Below, piece after piece: positions 8,471 through 16,562 of a DNA stretch of 30,933 bases. The stretch comes from Hydrogenovibrio sp. UBA650. Lineage in GTDB: Bacteria > Pseudomonadota > Gammaproteobacteria > Thiomicrospirales > Thiomicrospiraceae. The stretch covers positions 1 to 30,933 of the forward strand of contig DBOI01000020.1 in NCBI GenBank assembly GCA_002299245.1, written 5' to 3'. The notes beneath the pieces were generated by a model. The model had not been told where the DNA came from. It was given only the letters and a program-made list of their open reading frames with translations, and did not search any database. Both the position numbers and the translations under genes were made by a program. The first letter of the stretch is position 1. Every line of letters starts with the position of its first letter.

Positions 8471-9559
8471 ATGAGCGAAAAACAACAGTTAACCGAAATC
8501 CGCAATCAGATTGACTCAATTGATCAGCAGATTCAGGAGTTAATCGGTAAACGTGCAGAGTGTGCACAAAAGGTTGCGGATATTAAAACTCAGGGTGGCG
8601 ACGTCAATGCTGTTTTTTACAGGCCTGAACGTGAAGCTCAAGTTTTAAGAGCGGTTAAAGAACGCAACGAAAGTTTGTTGCCTGACAATGAGATGGCAAA
8701 ACTGTTCCGAGAAATCATGTCAGCCTGTTTGGCGATTGAGCAGCCAGTCACTGTTGCTTTTCTTGGGCCTGAAGGCAGCTACTCACACGCTAGCATGGTC
8801 AAACAGTTTGGCTCTTCAGCACACCCACATCCTGTTTCGACAATTGAAGATGTGTTTGAAGCGGTTGAGAAGGGTGAGGCTAACTACGGTATTGTTCCAG
8901 TTGAGAACTCCTCTGAAGGCGTGGTTAAGCAGACTCAGAATGAGTTGATTCATTCAGGTCTTAAGGTCTCTGGCGAAGTTGACATGGAAATTCACCACTG
9001 TCTATTGTCGACTAACCCTGATATTGAGCAAGTCAAAAAAGTGGTTGCTCACCCTCAGGCTCTGGGTCAGTGTGAAGAGTGGATTAAAAACAATCTGCCT
9101 TGGGCTGAGATTGAAGCAGTTGATTCCAATGCGCTGGCGGCAAAAATGGCTCGTGAAGACAGTTCATTGGCTGCAATAGCTTCAGAGCAGGCTGCACAGC
9201 TTTATCAGCTGATTGTTTTGGAAAAGCACATTGAAGATTTTAAAGACAACACCACAAAATTCTGGGTGGTTGGCCGCGAATATACCCAGCCAAGCGGTTG
9301 TGACAAAACTGCGATTATTGTCTCTATGCAAAACAAGGCTGGCGCACTGTTAGACATTCTGGCTTGCTTCAGTGAACGCGGTATCAATATGACTCGTATT
9401 ATCTCCAGGCCTTCAAGTGACAAGACTTGGGACTATGTGTTTTTCATTGACGTTCTTGGCCATAAAGATGATGAAAATGTACGCAGTGCCTTAGCGAGTG
9501 TCGAGGATAAGGCGGCATTTTATAAGCTGCTCGGTTCTTTTCCAGTTTCCCCTTTATAA
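8471..9559 (+). CDS. pheA: Bifunctional chorismate mutase / prephenate dehydratase (P-protein)
   Basis: 362 residues from the ATG at 8471, chosen because AAGGG lies just upstream and the protein then begins MSEKQQLTEIRNQID, a normal chorismate-mutase start; the frame could extend to a TTG at 8423, but that lies inside serC. The chorismate mutase domain spans about 1-90. Prephenate dehydratase spans about 93-275, with FLGPEGSYSH, ENSSEG and the catalytic Thr in NTTKF (usually TRF). A C-terminal ACT domain (about 280-360) has GALLDIL and SRPS, the region that binds phenylalanine for feedback control. It makes phenylpyruvate from chorismate. The gap to serC is 10 bases. Confidence 0.97.
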   Translation: MSEKQQLTEIRNQIDSIDQQIQELIGKRAECAQKVADIKTQGGDVNAVFYRPEREAQVLRAVKERNESLLPDNEMAKLFREIMSACLAIEQPVTVAFLGPEGSYSHASMVKQFGSSAHPHPVSTIEDVFEAVEKGEANYGIVPVENSSEGVVKQTQNELIHSGLKVSGEVDMEIHHCLLSTNPDIEQVKKVVAHPQALGQCEEWIKNNLPWAEIEAVDSNALAAKMAREDSSLAAIASEQAAQLYQLIVLEKHIEDFKDNTTKFWVVGREYTQPSGCDKTAIIVSMQNKAGALLDILACFSERGINMTRIISRPSSDKTWDYVFFIDVLGHKDDENVRSALASVEDKAAFYKLLGSFPVSPL

Positions 9560-9576
9560 ATACTTGTAGGTAATAG

Positions 9577-10695
9577 ATGGCAGTAGCATTTTGTGATTTA
9601 GTTCAGCCCTATGTAAAAGGTATTCACCCGTATATTCCAGGTAAACCGGTAAGTGAACTGCAACGAGAGCTTGGTTTGGAGTCCATTACCAAGTTGGCCT
9701 CAAATGAAAATCCTTTGGGCGCTAGTTTACGTGCTATTCAGGCGATTCGAGATGAACTGGAAGATATTTCTCGTTACCCGGATGGTGAGGCCTATGCCTT
9801 AAAACAGCGTTTAGCTAGATTTGTTGGTTTGAATTCTGACCAAGTTGCAGTTGGCAATGGTTCCAATGAACTGCTGGAACTGGTTGCCAGGGTGTTTGCT
9901 GGGCCTGATGATGAGGTGATCTATTCGCAATACGGCTTTGCGGTTTATCCAATATCTACTCAGATTGTTGGGGCTACTGGAGTAGAAGTGCCCGCTGTGA
10001 ATTGGGGGCATGACTTAGATGCTATGTTGGCTGCAATTACCGATAAAACCAAACTAATCTATATTGCCAACCCAAATAATCCAACCGGTACATTTTTCAG
10101 TAAGCAACAATGGGAAGCCTTTATTTCCAAAGTGCCAGAAAATATTGTTGTGGTTTTAGATGAGGCTTATTTAGAATATGCGGCCTCTTTATTAGATACA
10201 GAACAAAGTTTCAACGGTGTTGATTATTTAAAACAATACCCTAATCTACTGATTTCTCGTACCTTTTCCAAGGCCTATGGTCTCGCCTCACTACGTATAG
10301 GTTATATGCTGGGTAATTCGGAAATTATCGGATATATCAATCAAGTGCGTGAGCCATTTAATGTCAATCAGTTTGCGCAGGTCGCAGCACGTTATGCATT
10401 GGATGATCAGGCCTTTGTAATGGAGGCGGTTAAAGTTAATAAAGTTGGAATGAGACAAATAACCGATGCATTAAATGAGTTGAAGATTGAGTATATAGCA
10501 TCTGTGGGCAATTTTGTCTGTGTGGATTTGGGAACAAAAGCTTTAGAGATCAATCAACAACTACTTGAAGCAGGGGTGATTGTTCGTCCACTTGCAAATT
10601 ATGGTATGAGCCAATACTTGCGAGTTTCAATTGGAACTCAGGTTGAAAACGCGCATTTTCTGGATGCATTAAAGCAGATTTTAAAAGAAGAATAA
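9577..10695 (+). CDS. hisC: Histidinol-phosphate / aromatic aminotransferase
   Basis: A 372-residue class I/II aminotransferase. Motifs: LASNENPLG near the N-terminus, ANPNNPTGT, LDEAYLEY, and the PLP Lys232 in RTFSKAYGLASLRIGY, followed by the Arg that holds the substrate phosphate or carboxylate. The sequence is HisC type. Its place between pheA and tyrA matches hisC2 of Pseudomonas, and it may also act in Phe/Tyr transamination; that role is inferred from context only. The RBS TAGGT precedes the ATG. It lies 17 bases after pheA. Confidence 0.93.
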   Translation: MAVAFCDLVQPYVKGIHPYIPGKPVSELQRELGLESITKLASNENPLGASLRAIQAIRDELEDISRYPDGEAYALKQRLARFVGLNSDQVAVGNGSNELLELVARVFAGPDDEVIYSQYGFAVYPISTQIVGATGVEVPAVNWGHDLDAMLAAITDKTKLIYIANPNNPTGTFFSKQQWEAFISKVPENIVVVLDEAYLEYAASLLDTEQSFNGVDYLKQYPNLLISRTFSKAYGLASLRIGYMLGNSEIIGYINQVREPFNVNQFAQVAARYALDDQAFVMEAVKVNKVGMRQITDALNELKIEYIASVGNFVCVDLGTKALEINQQLLEAGVIVRPLANYGMSQYLRVSIGTQVENAHFLDALKQILKEE

Positions 10696-10697
10696 TA

Positions 10698-11576
10698 TTG
10701 ATTAAATTTGACAAGATTACCATTATCGGAGTTGGCCTGATTGGCGGTTCTTTTGCCAAAGGGCTAAAAAAAGCAGGCCTGGTAGAAGAGGTGGTTGGCT
10801 TTGGCAGAAGCCAAAGTAACTTGAAGAAAGCGGTGGATTTAGAGGTGATTGACCGCTTTACTGACGATATAGCTGATGCAGTTTCTGGTAGTGAGTTAGT
10901 TTTTCTTGCTGTACCGCTTGGTGTTATGGCGGACTCTTTCGAAGCTATCAAACCACACCTTGCTAAAAATGCGATCGTTACCGATGCCGGTAGCTCCAAA
11001 AGTAGTGTGGTGCTTTCTGCTCAGCAGGCGCTAGCCGAAAAGTTTTCCTGTTTTGTTCCTGGTCATCCAATTGCAGGTAAAGAACAGAGTGGTGTTGAAG
11101 CGGCTGATGAAGCTCTCTATGTCAATCACCGTGTAATTTTGACGCCAATAGAGCAAACCAATCAAACAGCATTAACAATTGTTGAAGAAATTTGGTCTCT
11201 TCTCGGTGCTAATGTTGAGCAGATGGCACCGCAGCAGCACGATGAAATTTTTGCTGCCACCAGTCATTTACCACACCTTTTGGCATTTGGTTTGGTAGAG
11301 ATGCTGCATGAACACCCTGAATTGGGCAATGTATTTCATTACACCGCGGGTGGGTTTAAAGACTTTACTCGGATTGCTTCAAGTGATGCTGAGATGTGGC
11401 GTGATATTGCAGTCTATAACTCTGATGCAATTGTTAAGTGGCTTAAAAACTACGGTGTTGCTATTCAGCAGCTGGCCGAGCTAGTAGAAAACAAAGACGC
11501 AGAAGCCCTGTACAATTTGTTTAGTGAAGCTAAGCAAGCCAGAGATGAGCATATTCTGCAAATACAACAAAACTAA
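10698..11576 (+). CDS. tyrA: Prephenate dehydrogenase, TTG start
   Basis: 292 residues starting from TTG at 10698, two bases after the hisC stop. The choice is forced: the Rossmann motif IIGVGLIGGSFAKGL follows at once, and the next in-frame ATG is far inside the domain. AAGAAG (10684-10690) can serve as the RBS. Other motifs: DAGSSKSS, FVPGHPIAGKEQSG (prephenate-binding His) and TSHLPHLLAF. It oxidises prephenate to 4-hydroxyphenylpyruvate for tyrosine. In Pseudomonas tyrA is fused to aroA; here they are separate genes with 165 bases between them. Confidence 0.96.
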   Translation: MIKFDKITIIGVGLIGGSFAKGLKKAGLVEEVVGFGRSQSNLKKAVDLEVIDRFTDDIADAVSGSELVFLAVPLGVMADSFEAIKPHLAKNAIVTDAGSSKSSVVLSAQQALAEKFSCFVPGHPIAGKEQSGVEAADEALYVNHRVILTPIEQTNQTALTIVEEIWSLLGANVEQMAPQQHDEIFAATSHLPHLLAFGLVEMLHEHPELGNVFHYTAGGFKDFTRIASSDAEMWRDIAVYNSDAIVKWLKNYGVAIQQLAELVENKDAEALYNLFSEAKQARDEHILQIQQN

Positions 11577-11741
11577 AATGTAACTATCCAAATCAGCTCT
11601 AAAATCACCAACTTCTTTATTGGAAAATACTTGTAAACTTACATTTTTCCGCCTTGAACTTGGATGTTTTAGAGGCAGTCTGGGAAACCACATGATTTGG
11701 TAAGTAGTTACTAATTAACGATATTAAAAATATTATTAAGT

Positions 11742-13082
11742 ATGGCAAATATACAATTTAAAGTTCAGCCGGGAGGAACCATTAAGGGACGGATTCGAGT
11801 TCCTGGTGATAAGTCTATCTCGCACCGTAGCATTATGATGGGTGCGCTCGCAGAGGGTACTACAACGGTAACTGGCTTTCTTGAAGGTGCTGATGCGCTG
11901 GCAACGCTGCAGGCTTTCCGTGATATGGGGGTTGAAATTCAAGGCCCTGAAAATGGCAACGTCACTATTCAAGGTGTTGGTTTAAGAGGCCTGAAGAAAC
12001 CGAGTAAACCAATGGATATGGGGAACTCTGGAACTTCAACTCGCTTGCTTGCTGGTATTTTGGCAGGCCAAGATTTTGAGTGTGAATTGATTGGTGATGC
12101 GTCGCTATCCAAGCGTCCAATGAAACGTGTGACGGATCCTCTAGCCTTAATGGGGGCAGAGCTGATTACCTCTGAAGGCGGAACCCTGCCAATGACGATT
12201 AAAGGTAAGGGCGGTAACTTGAAAGCGATTGATTACACCCTGCCAATGGCGAGTGCTCAGGTTAAATCCTGTGTACTTTTAGCAGGCCTGTTTGCTGATG
12301 GTAAAACCTGTGCTGAAGAGCCTGCTCCAACTCGAGATCATACCGAGCGCATGCTAAACGGTTTTGGTTATGAAGTGAGTTCTAATAAGCTGAATGGTCA
12401 GCGAATGAAAGCTTGTCTTCAAGGTGGCGGTAGATTAACTGCACGTCATATTGATGTGCCATCGGATATCTCTTCAGCTGCTTTCTTTATGGTGGCTGCG
12501 GCGGTTTCAAAAGATTCTGACCTGGTGATAGAGCATGTGGGTATGAACCCAACTCGTACTGGTATTATTGATATCCTTAAACTAATGGGTGCAGATCTTC
12601 AGTTAGAGAATTTCCACGAAGTAGGTGGGGAACCAGTCGCTGATGTGCATATTAAGTATGCGCCGCTAAAAGGAATTCATATTCCAGAAGAGTTGGTTGC
12701 CTTGGCAATTGATGAATTTCCTGTACTGTTTGTCGCTGCAGCCGCTGCTGAAGGACAGACTGTTTTGACAGGGGCTGAAGAGTTGCGTGTTAAAGAGTCA
12801 GATCGCATTCAGGTTATGGCGGATGGCCTTAATGCTGTGGGTGTTGACGCTCAGCCTACACCAGACGGCATGATTATAAATGGTGGGGCTCAATCACAGC
12901 AGAGTGGTGAAATTCAGAGTCATCATGATCACCGTATCTCTATGGCAATGACCGTTGCCGGTATCAATGCAACCGATGAGATTGTGATTGACGATTGCGC
13001 CAATGTGAACACTTCTTTCCCGATATTTCTCGATTTGATTAATGAAGTTGGTATGTCTGTAAAAGCAGTTGAGGCTGAATAA
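11742..13082 (+). CDS. aroA: 3-phosphoshikimate 1-carboxyvinyltransferase (EPSP synthase)
   Basis: A 446-residue enzyme of the shikimate pathway that joins shikimate-3-phosphate and PEP to give EPSP. Motifs: GDKSISHRS at the N-terminus, MGNSGTSTRLL (PEP site), IGDASLSKRPM, PMASAQVKSCVLLAGL, TRDHTERML, the catalytic Asp in AIDEFPVLF, RVKESDRI and DHRISMAM. The body (IGDASLSKRP, MNPTRTG) resembles the class II-like enzymes of Pseudomonas and Agrobacterium. The PEP-site glycine is retained, unlike the Ala of the glyphosate-tolerant CP4 enzyme. The upstream 165 bases are AT-rich; a weak promoter (TTGGTA near 11697, GATATT near 11720) is possible. cmk follows one base after the stop. Confidence 0.97.
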   Translation: MANIQFKVQPGGTIKGRIRVPGDKSISHRSIMMGALAEGTTTVTGFLEGADALATLQAFRDMGVEIQGPENGNVTIQGVGLRGLKKPSKPMDMGNSGTSTRLLAGILAGQDFECELIGDASLSKRPMKRVTDPLALMGAELITSEGGTLPMTIKGKGGNLKAIDYTLPMASAQVKSCVLLAGLFADGKTCAEEPAPTRDHTERMLNGFGYEVSSNKLNGQRMKACLQGGGRLTARHIDVPSDISSAAFFMVAAAVSKDSDLVIEHVGMNPTRTGIIDILKLMGADLQLENFHEVGGEPVADVHIKYAPLKGIHIPEELVALAIDEFPVLFVAAAAAEGQTVLTGAEELRVKESDRIQVMADGLNAVGVDAQPTPDGMIINGGAQSQQSGEIQSHHDHRISMAMTVAGINATDEIVIDDCANVNTSFPIFLDLINEVGMSVKAVEAE

Positions 13083-13083
13083 A

Positions 13084-13752
13084 ATGAACAATGTTGCTGT
13101 AGTAACTATCGATGGTCCTAGTGGAGTAGGTAAGGGTACACTGGCTCAGTACCTGACCTGTAAAACTGGTTTTCATTTGTTGGATAGTGGCGCTATTTAT
13201 AGAGCCTTGGCTTATGGTGCGGTCGCTAATCAACTGGCTCTTGATGATGTTGCATCACTGGAAAAACTCGCGACAGAGTTGCCGGTTGAGTTTAAAGCGA
13301 CCAGCATTATTTATCAGGATGCAGATGTGACCTCTAAAGTCAGAACGGAAGAGGTGGCTGCAGTCGCTTCTACTGTGGCTGCAATCCCTGAAGTTAGGGC
13401 TGCGCTGCTAGAGAGACAAAAGGCATTTGCAGAATCTCCAGGCTTGATTGCTGATGGCCGCGATATGGGAACCGTGGTTTTTCCAGCTGCGCCAGTAAAA
13501 ATCTATTTAACCGCTTCCGCTGAAGTTCGTGCAGAAAGACGTGTTAAGCAGTTGAAAACGCAAGGAATTGATGCTAATATTGCGCAGATAACTCAAGACA
13601 TCAGAGAGCGAGATGAGCGAGATGCTAATCGAAAGGCCGCTCCATTGAGGCCTGCAGAGGATGCAGTTGTTATAGATACGTCTGATTTGAATATACAGGA
13701 TGTCTGTCAGAAAGCCGAGTCACTATTGTGGGAAAAAGGTTTGATGAAATAA
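13084..13752 (+). CDS. cmk: Cytidylate kinase
   Basis: 222 residues from the ATG at 13084, one base after the aroA stop. A TTG five codons upstream lies inside aroA and is less likely. The P-loop is IDGPSGVGKGT, then LDSGAIYRALA (CMP binding), DGRDMGTVVFP, and RAERR with RDERDANRKAAPL in the lid. It phosphorylates CMP and dCMP using ATP. Translation is probably coupled to aroA. The aroA-cmk-rpsA order is widely conserved in gammaproteobacteria. Confidence 0.97.
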   Translation: MNNVAVVTIDGPSGVGKGTLAQYLTCKTGFHLLDSGAIYRALAYGAVANQLALDDVASLEKLATELPVEFKATSIIYQDADVTSKVRTEEVAAVASTVAAIPEVRAALLERQKAFAESPGLIADGRDMGTVVFPAAPVKIYLTASAEVRAERRVKQLKTQGIDANIAQITQDIRERDERDANRKAAPLRPAEDAVVIDTSDLNIQDVCQKAESLLWEKGLMK

Positions 13753-13813
13753 GTCTTACAGTTATTAAAATTTAATTGGTTTTTATGTAACTAATTGAAT
13801 TAAAAATATTTCT

Positions 13814-13852
13814 AAGTCCCTGGTATTTTTTAAAGATCGGGGATTTGTTTTT
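13814..13852 (+). terminator. Possible weak terminator between cmk and rpsA
   Basis: AAGTCCC (13814-13820) can pair with GGGATTT (13840-13846) with one G-U pair and a 19-base loop, followed by GTTTTTC. The long loop makes it weak. The rest of the 202-base cmk-rpsA gap is AT-rich; I see a small hairpin near 13855-13875 but no convincing promoter. Confidence 0.35.
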
Positions 13853-13954
13853 CTATCGACCTTTGGGAAGTCGGTATTTATTAATTGACCCGGTTGTTTG
13901 CCAAGAACCCATTAGCGGTAAAGAAACGGTTTGAAAATTTTGGTAATTAAATCC

Positions 13955-15616
13955 ATGAGTGAATTATCTTTCGCTGAATTATTTGAAGAGTCTTTACAAC
14001 AAGACAAATTTAACACTGGTTCTCTAATCATCGGTACTGTTGTTGGTATTGATAAAGAAACTGTTCTAGTTGATGCAGGTATGAAATCTGAGTCAGCTAT
14101 TCCTAAATTCCAATTCCTTGATGCTAACGGTGAACTTGAAGTTGCTGTTGGTGACGAAGTTGAAGTTTTCCTAGAAACTCTAGAAGATGGTCTTGGTGAG
14201 ACTCGCCTATCTCGCGAGAAAGCTAAGCGTGCTAAGACTTGGGATAAACTTGAAACTTCATTGGAAGAAGGTGAAGTGGTTACTGGTCTTGTTACAGGCA
14301 AGGTTAAAGGCGGTCTTACTGTTGATGTTGATGGTGTTCGCGGTTTCCTACCTGGTTCACTTGTGGATGTACGTCCTATCCGTGACTTTGGTTTCCTTGA
14401 AGGTAAAGAAGTTGAGCTTAAGCTAGTTAAGCTGGATCGTAAGCGCAACAACGTGGTTGTGTCGCGTCGTGCAGTTATTGAGCAAGAGAGCTCTGCTGAA
14501 CGCGAAGCTATTCTTGCGAATATGGAAGAAGGTTCAACCCTTAAAGGTATCGTTAAGAACCTTACTGACTACGGAGCGTTTATCGATCTTGGTGGTGTTG
14601 ACGGTCTTCTACACATTACAGACATGGCATGGCGTCGTGTTAACCACCCATCTGAAATTGTTCAGGTTGGTGACGAAATCGAAGTTAAGGTTCTTAAGTT
14701 CGATAAAGAGCGTAACCGTGTATCTCTTGGTCTTAAGCAGCTTGAAGAAGATCCTTGGGCGGATATGGTTTCTCGTTACCCAATCGGTGCTGAAGTGGCT
14801 GGTAAAGTTGCAAACATCACTGATTACGGTGCTTTCATCCAGATTGAAGATGGTATTGAAGGTCTAGTTCACACTTCTGAGCTTGATTGGACTAATCGTA
14901 ACATCCACCCATCTAAAGTGGTTCACCTTGGTGAAGAGCTACGCGTTAAGATCCTTGATGTTGATCAAGAGCGTCGTCGTATCTCTCTATCTATCAAACA
15001 GTGTACTGTTAATCCTTGGGAAGGTTTCTCAGCAACTCACGCTAAAGGAGACAAGATCTCTGGAAGCATCAAGTCTATCACTGACTTCGGTATTTTCATC
15101 GGTCTAGATGGTGGTATCGACGGACTTGTTCACCTAACTGATATCTCTTGGAACCAGCCTGGTGAAGAAGCGATTCGTGACTTCAAGAAAGGTGATGAAC
15201 TAGAGACTGTTATCCTATCTATCGATCCAGATCGTGAGCGTATCTCGCTTGGTCTTAAGCAGCTTGAACAAGACCCATTCGGTCAGTTTGTTGCTGACAA
15301 CGGTAAGGGTTCAATCGTAACAGGTACTGTTAAGTCTGTAGACGATAAAGGTGCTGTTATTGATGTTGCTCCTGAAGTTGAAGGTTACCTTCGCGCTTCT
15401 GAGTTGTTAGAAGACACTCGTGATGCTTCTAGCGTCCTTAAAGAAGGTGATGAAGTTTCAGCTAAGATCACAAACATTGATCGTAAGAATCGTTCACTGT
15501 CTCTTTCTGTTAAAGCGAAAGAAGCAGCTGAAGAAGCTGAAGCGATCAAAGGCTACACAGAGCAGCAAGCTAGCGCTGGTAGCACTCTAGGTGATCTATT
15601 CAAAGACAAAATGTAA
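13955..15616 (+). CDS. rpsA: 30S ribosomal protein S1
   Basis: 553 residues from the ATG at 13955, which gives MSELSFAELFEES, the normal S1 start; the frame also opens from a TTG at 13931 that adds eight unrelated residues. Six S1 RNA-binding repeats lie at about 20-86, 104-170, 191-258, 276-346, 363-433 and 450-517, each with GxV and YGAFI- or FGIFI-like strands. S1 unfolds mRNA and delivers it to the 30S subunit. No good Shine-Dalgarno precedes the start, as in other rpsA genes, where S1 controls its own translation. Codon use is strongly biased (CTT/CTA Leu, GGT Gly, ACT Thr) compared with neighbours, as expected for very high expression, and AGGCCT is absent. Confidence 0.98.
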   Translation: MSELSFAELFEESLQQDKFNTGSLIIGTVVGIDKETVLVDAGMKSESAIPKFQFLDANGELEVAVGDEVEVFLETLEDGLGETRLSREKAKRAKTWDKLETSLEEGEVVTGLVTGKVKGGLTVDVDGVRGFLPGSLVDVRPIRDFGFLEGKEVELKLVKLDRKRNNVVVSRRAVIEQESSAEREAILANMEEGSTLKGIVKNLTDYGAFIDLGGVDGLLHITDMAWRRVNHPSEIVQVGDEIEVKVLKFDKERNRVSLGLKQLEEDPWADMVSRYPIGAEVAGKVANITDYGAFIQIEDGIEGLVHTSELDWTNRNIHPSKVVHLGEELRVKILDVDQERRRISLSIKQCTVNPWEGFSATHAKGDKISGSIKSITDFGIFIGLDGGIDGLVHLTDISWNQPGEEAIRDFKKGDELETVILSIDPDRERISLGLKQLEQDPFGQFVADNGKGSIVTGTVKSVDDKGAVIDVAPEVEGYLRASELLEDTRDASSVLKEGDEVSAKITNIDRKNRSLSLSVKAKEAAEEAEAIKGYTEQQASAGSTLGDLFKDKM

Positions 15617-15641
15617 TCTCTGAGATTCATTTTTTACTAGG

Positions 15642-15666
15642 GTAGCCCTATCTCGATAAGGGCTAC
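15642..15666 (+). other. 8-bp hairpin between rpsA and ihfB
   Basis: GTAGCCCT (15642-15649) and AGGGCTAC (15659-15666) are perfect inverted repeats with a 9-base loop. The T-run (TTTTTT) lies before the hairpin, not after it, so it is not a standard terminator on either strand. It may stabilise the rpsA 3' end or act as an operator. Confidence 0.45.
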
Positions 15667-15689
15667 ACCTTGGTCACACTATGCGTAAG

Positions 15690-15705
15690 CATCAATTTAT
15701 TGACA
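15690..15705 (+). promoter_or_regulatory. Candidate IHF site overlapping a TTGACA -35 upstream of ihfB
   Basis: cATCAAtttaTTG (15690-15702) matches the IHF consensus WATCAANNNNTTR at all but the first position. It overlaps TTGACA at 15700-15705, a perfect -35 hexamer. No clear -10 follows at 17 bases; AAATAA or TAAATA at 14-15 bases is the best. Given autoregulation of IHF genes in E. coli, a self-binding site is plausible but unproven. Confidence 0.35.
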
Positions 15706-15738
15706 TTCTCGCTGCGAGATAAATAAAGGCAAGAACTA

Positions 15739-16044
15739 ATGACCAAGTCTGAATTAATCGAACTCATTGCAAGAAAACAGACTCAATTTTCTCAAAAGGA
15801 TGTTGAACTTGCAGTGAATCAAATTCTAGATGCAATGATAGACACTCTTTCTGAGGGTGAACGGATTGAAATTCGCGGTTTCGGCAGTTTCAGTCTTCAC
15901 CACCGTAAAGCTCGTGTTGGCCGTAACCCCAAAACAGGGGAAACGGTAGAGCTTGATGATAAGCGTGTTCCTCACTTTAAGCCTGGAAAGTCTTTAAGAG
16001 CGCGCGTTGACGAATCGAAAGAACATACAGATATTTTGCTTTAG
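15739..16044 (+). CDS. ihfB: Integration host factor subunit beta
   Basis: A 101-residue DNA-bending protein of the HU/IHF family. The start MTKSELIELIA and the beta-arm region GRNPKTGE, followed by VPHFKPGKSLRARV, mark it as the beta subunit. It pairs with IhfA, encoded elsewhere, to bend DNA by inserting the arm proline into the minor groove. AAGG lies about 10 bases before the ATG. It follows rpsA after 122 bases holding hairpins and a candidate IHF site. A strong terminator follows. IHF is a usual partner of sigma-54 promoters, and rpoN lies in the same window but far away. Confidence 0.97.
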   Translation: MTKSELIELIARKQTQFSQKDVELAVNQILDAMIDTLSEGERIEIRGFGSFSLHHRKARVGRNPKTGETVELDDKRVPHFKPGKSLRARVDESKEHTDILL

Positions 16045-16049
16045 AAACT

Positions 16050-16080
16050 AAAAAGGGGCCTTTTGGCTCCTTTTTTATTT
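16050..16080 (+). terminator. Rho-independent terminator of ihfB
   Basis: AAAAAGGGGCC (16050-16060), loop TTTT, and GGCTCCTTTTT (16065-16075) form an 11-bp stem with one G-U pair, followed by more T-rich sequence. Confidence 0.9.
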
Positions 16081-16153
16081 TTACACCTCTAGTCATCAAA
16101 ATCGGATTGGCAATAATTTCCGTTTATGTTCTGTTAATCCTGTGCCAATCATC

Positions 16154-16159
16154 TATAAT
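16154..16159 (+). promoter_or_regulatory. Candidate promoter -10 for lapA-pyrF
   Basis: A consensus TATAAT 35 bases before the chosen lapA ATG; the best -35 at 17 bases is a poor CTGTTA. Transcription from here would begin near 16166, after the longer TTG start at 16107, which supports the ATG at 16194. Confidence 0.45.
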
Positions 16160-16193
16160 TTGTCTTGTTTCTACTCGAGTTATTATCATCAAG

Positions 16194-16547
16194 ATGTTTA
16201 TACTGTTTTCAATTGTTGCAATTGTCACCTTTTTGCTACTGGGCATTGTTATAGGTCTGTTAAATCCTGTTGCAGTTGATCTTAATTTGTTTTTTACCAG
16301 TGCTACTTTGCCTTTAAGTGTGGTCATGTCTGTACTCTTGGTGATTGGTATGGCAATTGGTGGTTTTATTGTCTTTCTCCAGTTACTCAAAGTGAAATGG
16401 CTGGTAGTCAGTAAAAATCGAGAGATTCATAAGTTATCTGACCAGGTGATTCAGCTTAAAAAAACCAATATTGAGATCAAAGAACAGTTGGGTAAAGAGC
16501 AAGGCGAGGCTAATCAAGACAATAACCTGGTTGCAATTGACAAATAA
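16194..16547 (+). CDS. lapA: LapA family membrane protein (DUF1049)
   Basis: 117 residues from the ATG at 16194. Two hydrophobic segments (about 2-23 and 38-61) flank the short NPVAVDLNLFF stretch typical of LapA, where NxxxVxxN/L-type residues precede the second helix. A charged, probably coiled-coil tail follows (about 66-105). In E. coli LapA works with LapB (YciM) in controlling lipopolysaccharide synthesis. An upstream TTG (16107) would add 29 hydrophobic residues but precedes the candidate promoter. Its place after ihfB is common; pyrF follows after 15 bases with no lapB between them. Confidence 0.85.
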   Translation: MFILFSIVAIVTFLLLGIVIGLLNPVAVDLNLFFTSATLPLSVVMSVLLVIGMAIGGFIVFLQLLKVKWLVVSKNREIHKLSDQVIQLKKTNIEIKEQLGKEQGEANQDNNLVAIDK

Positions 16548-16562
16548 GGCATCTAAAAAACA

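Noticed and set aside
13912..14451. 179-codon open frame antisense to rpsA
   Set aside because: Very Ser/Arg/Thr-rich low-complexity product, the mirror of biased rpsA codons; no motif or RBS.
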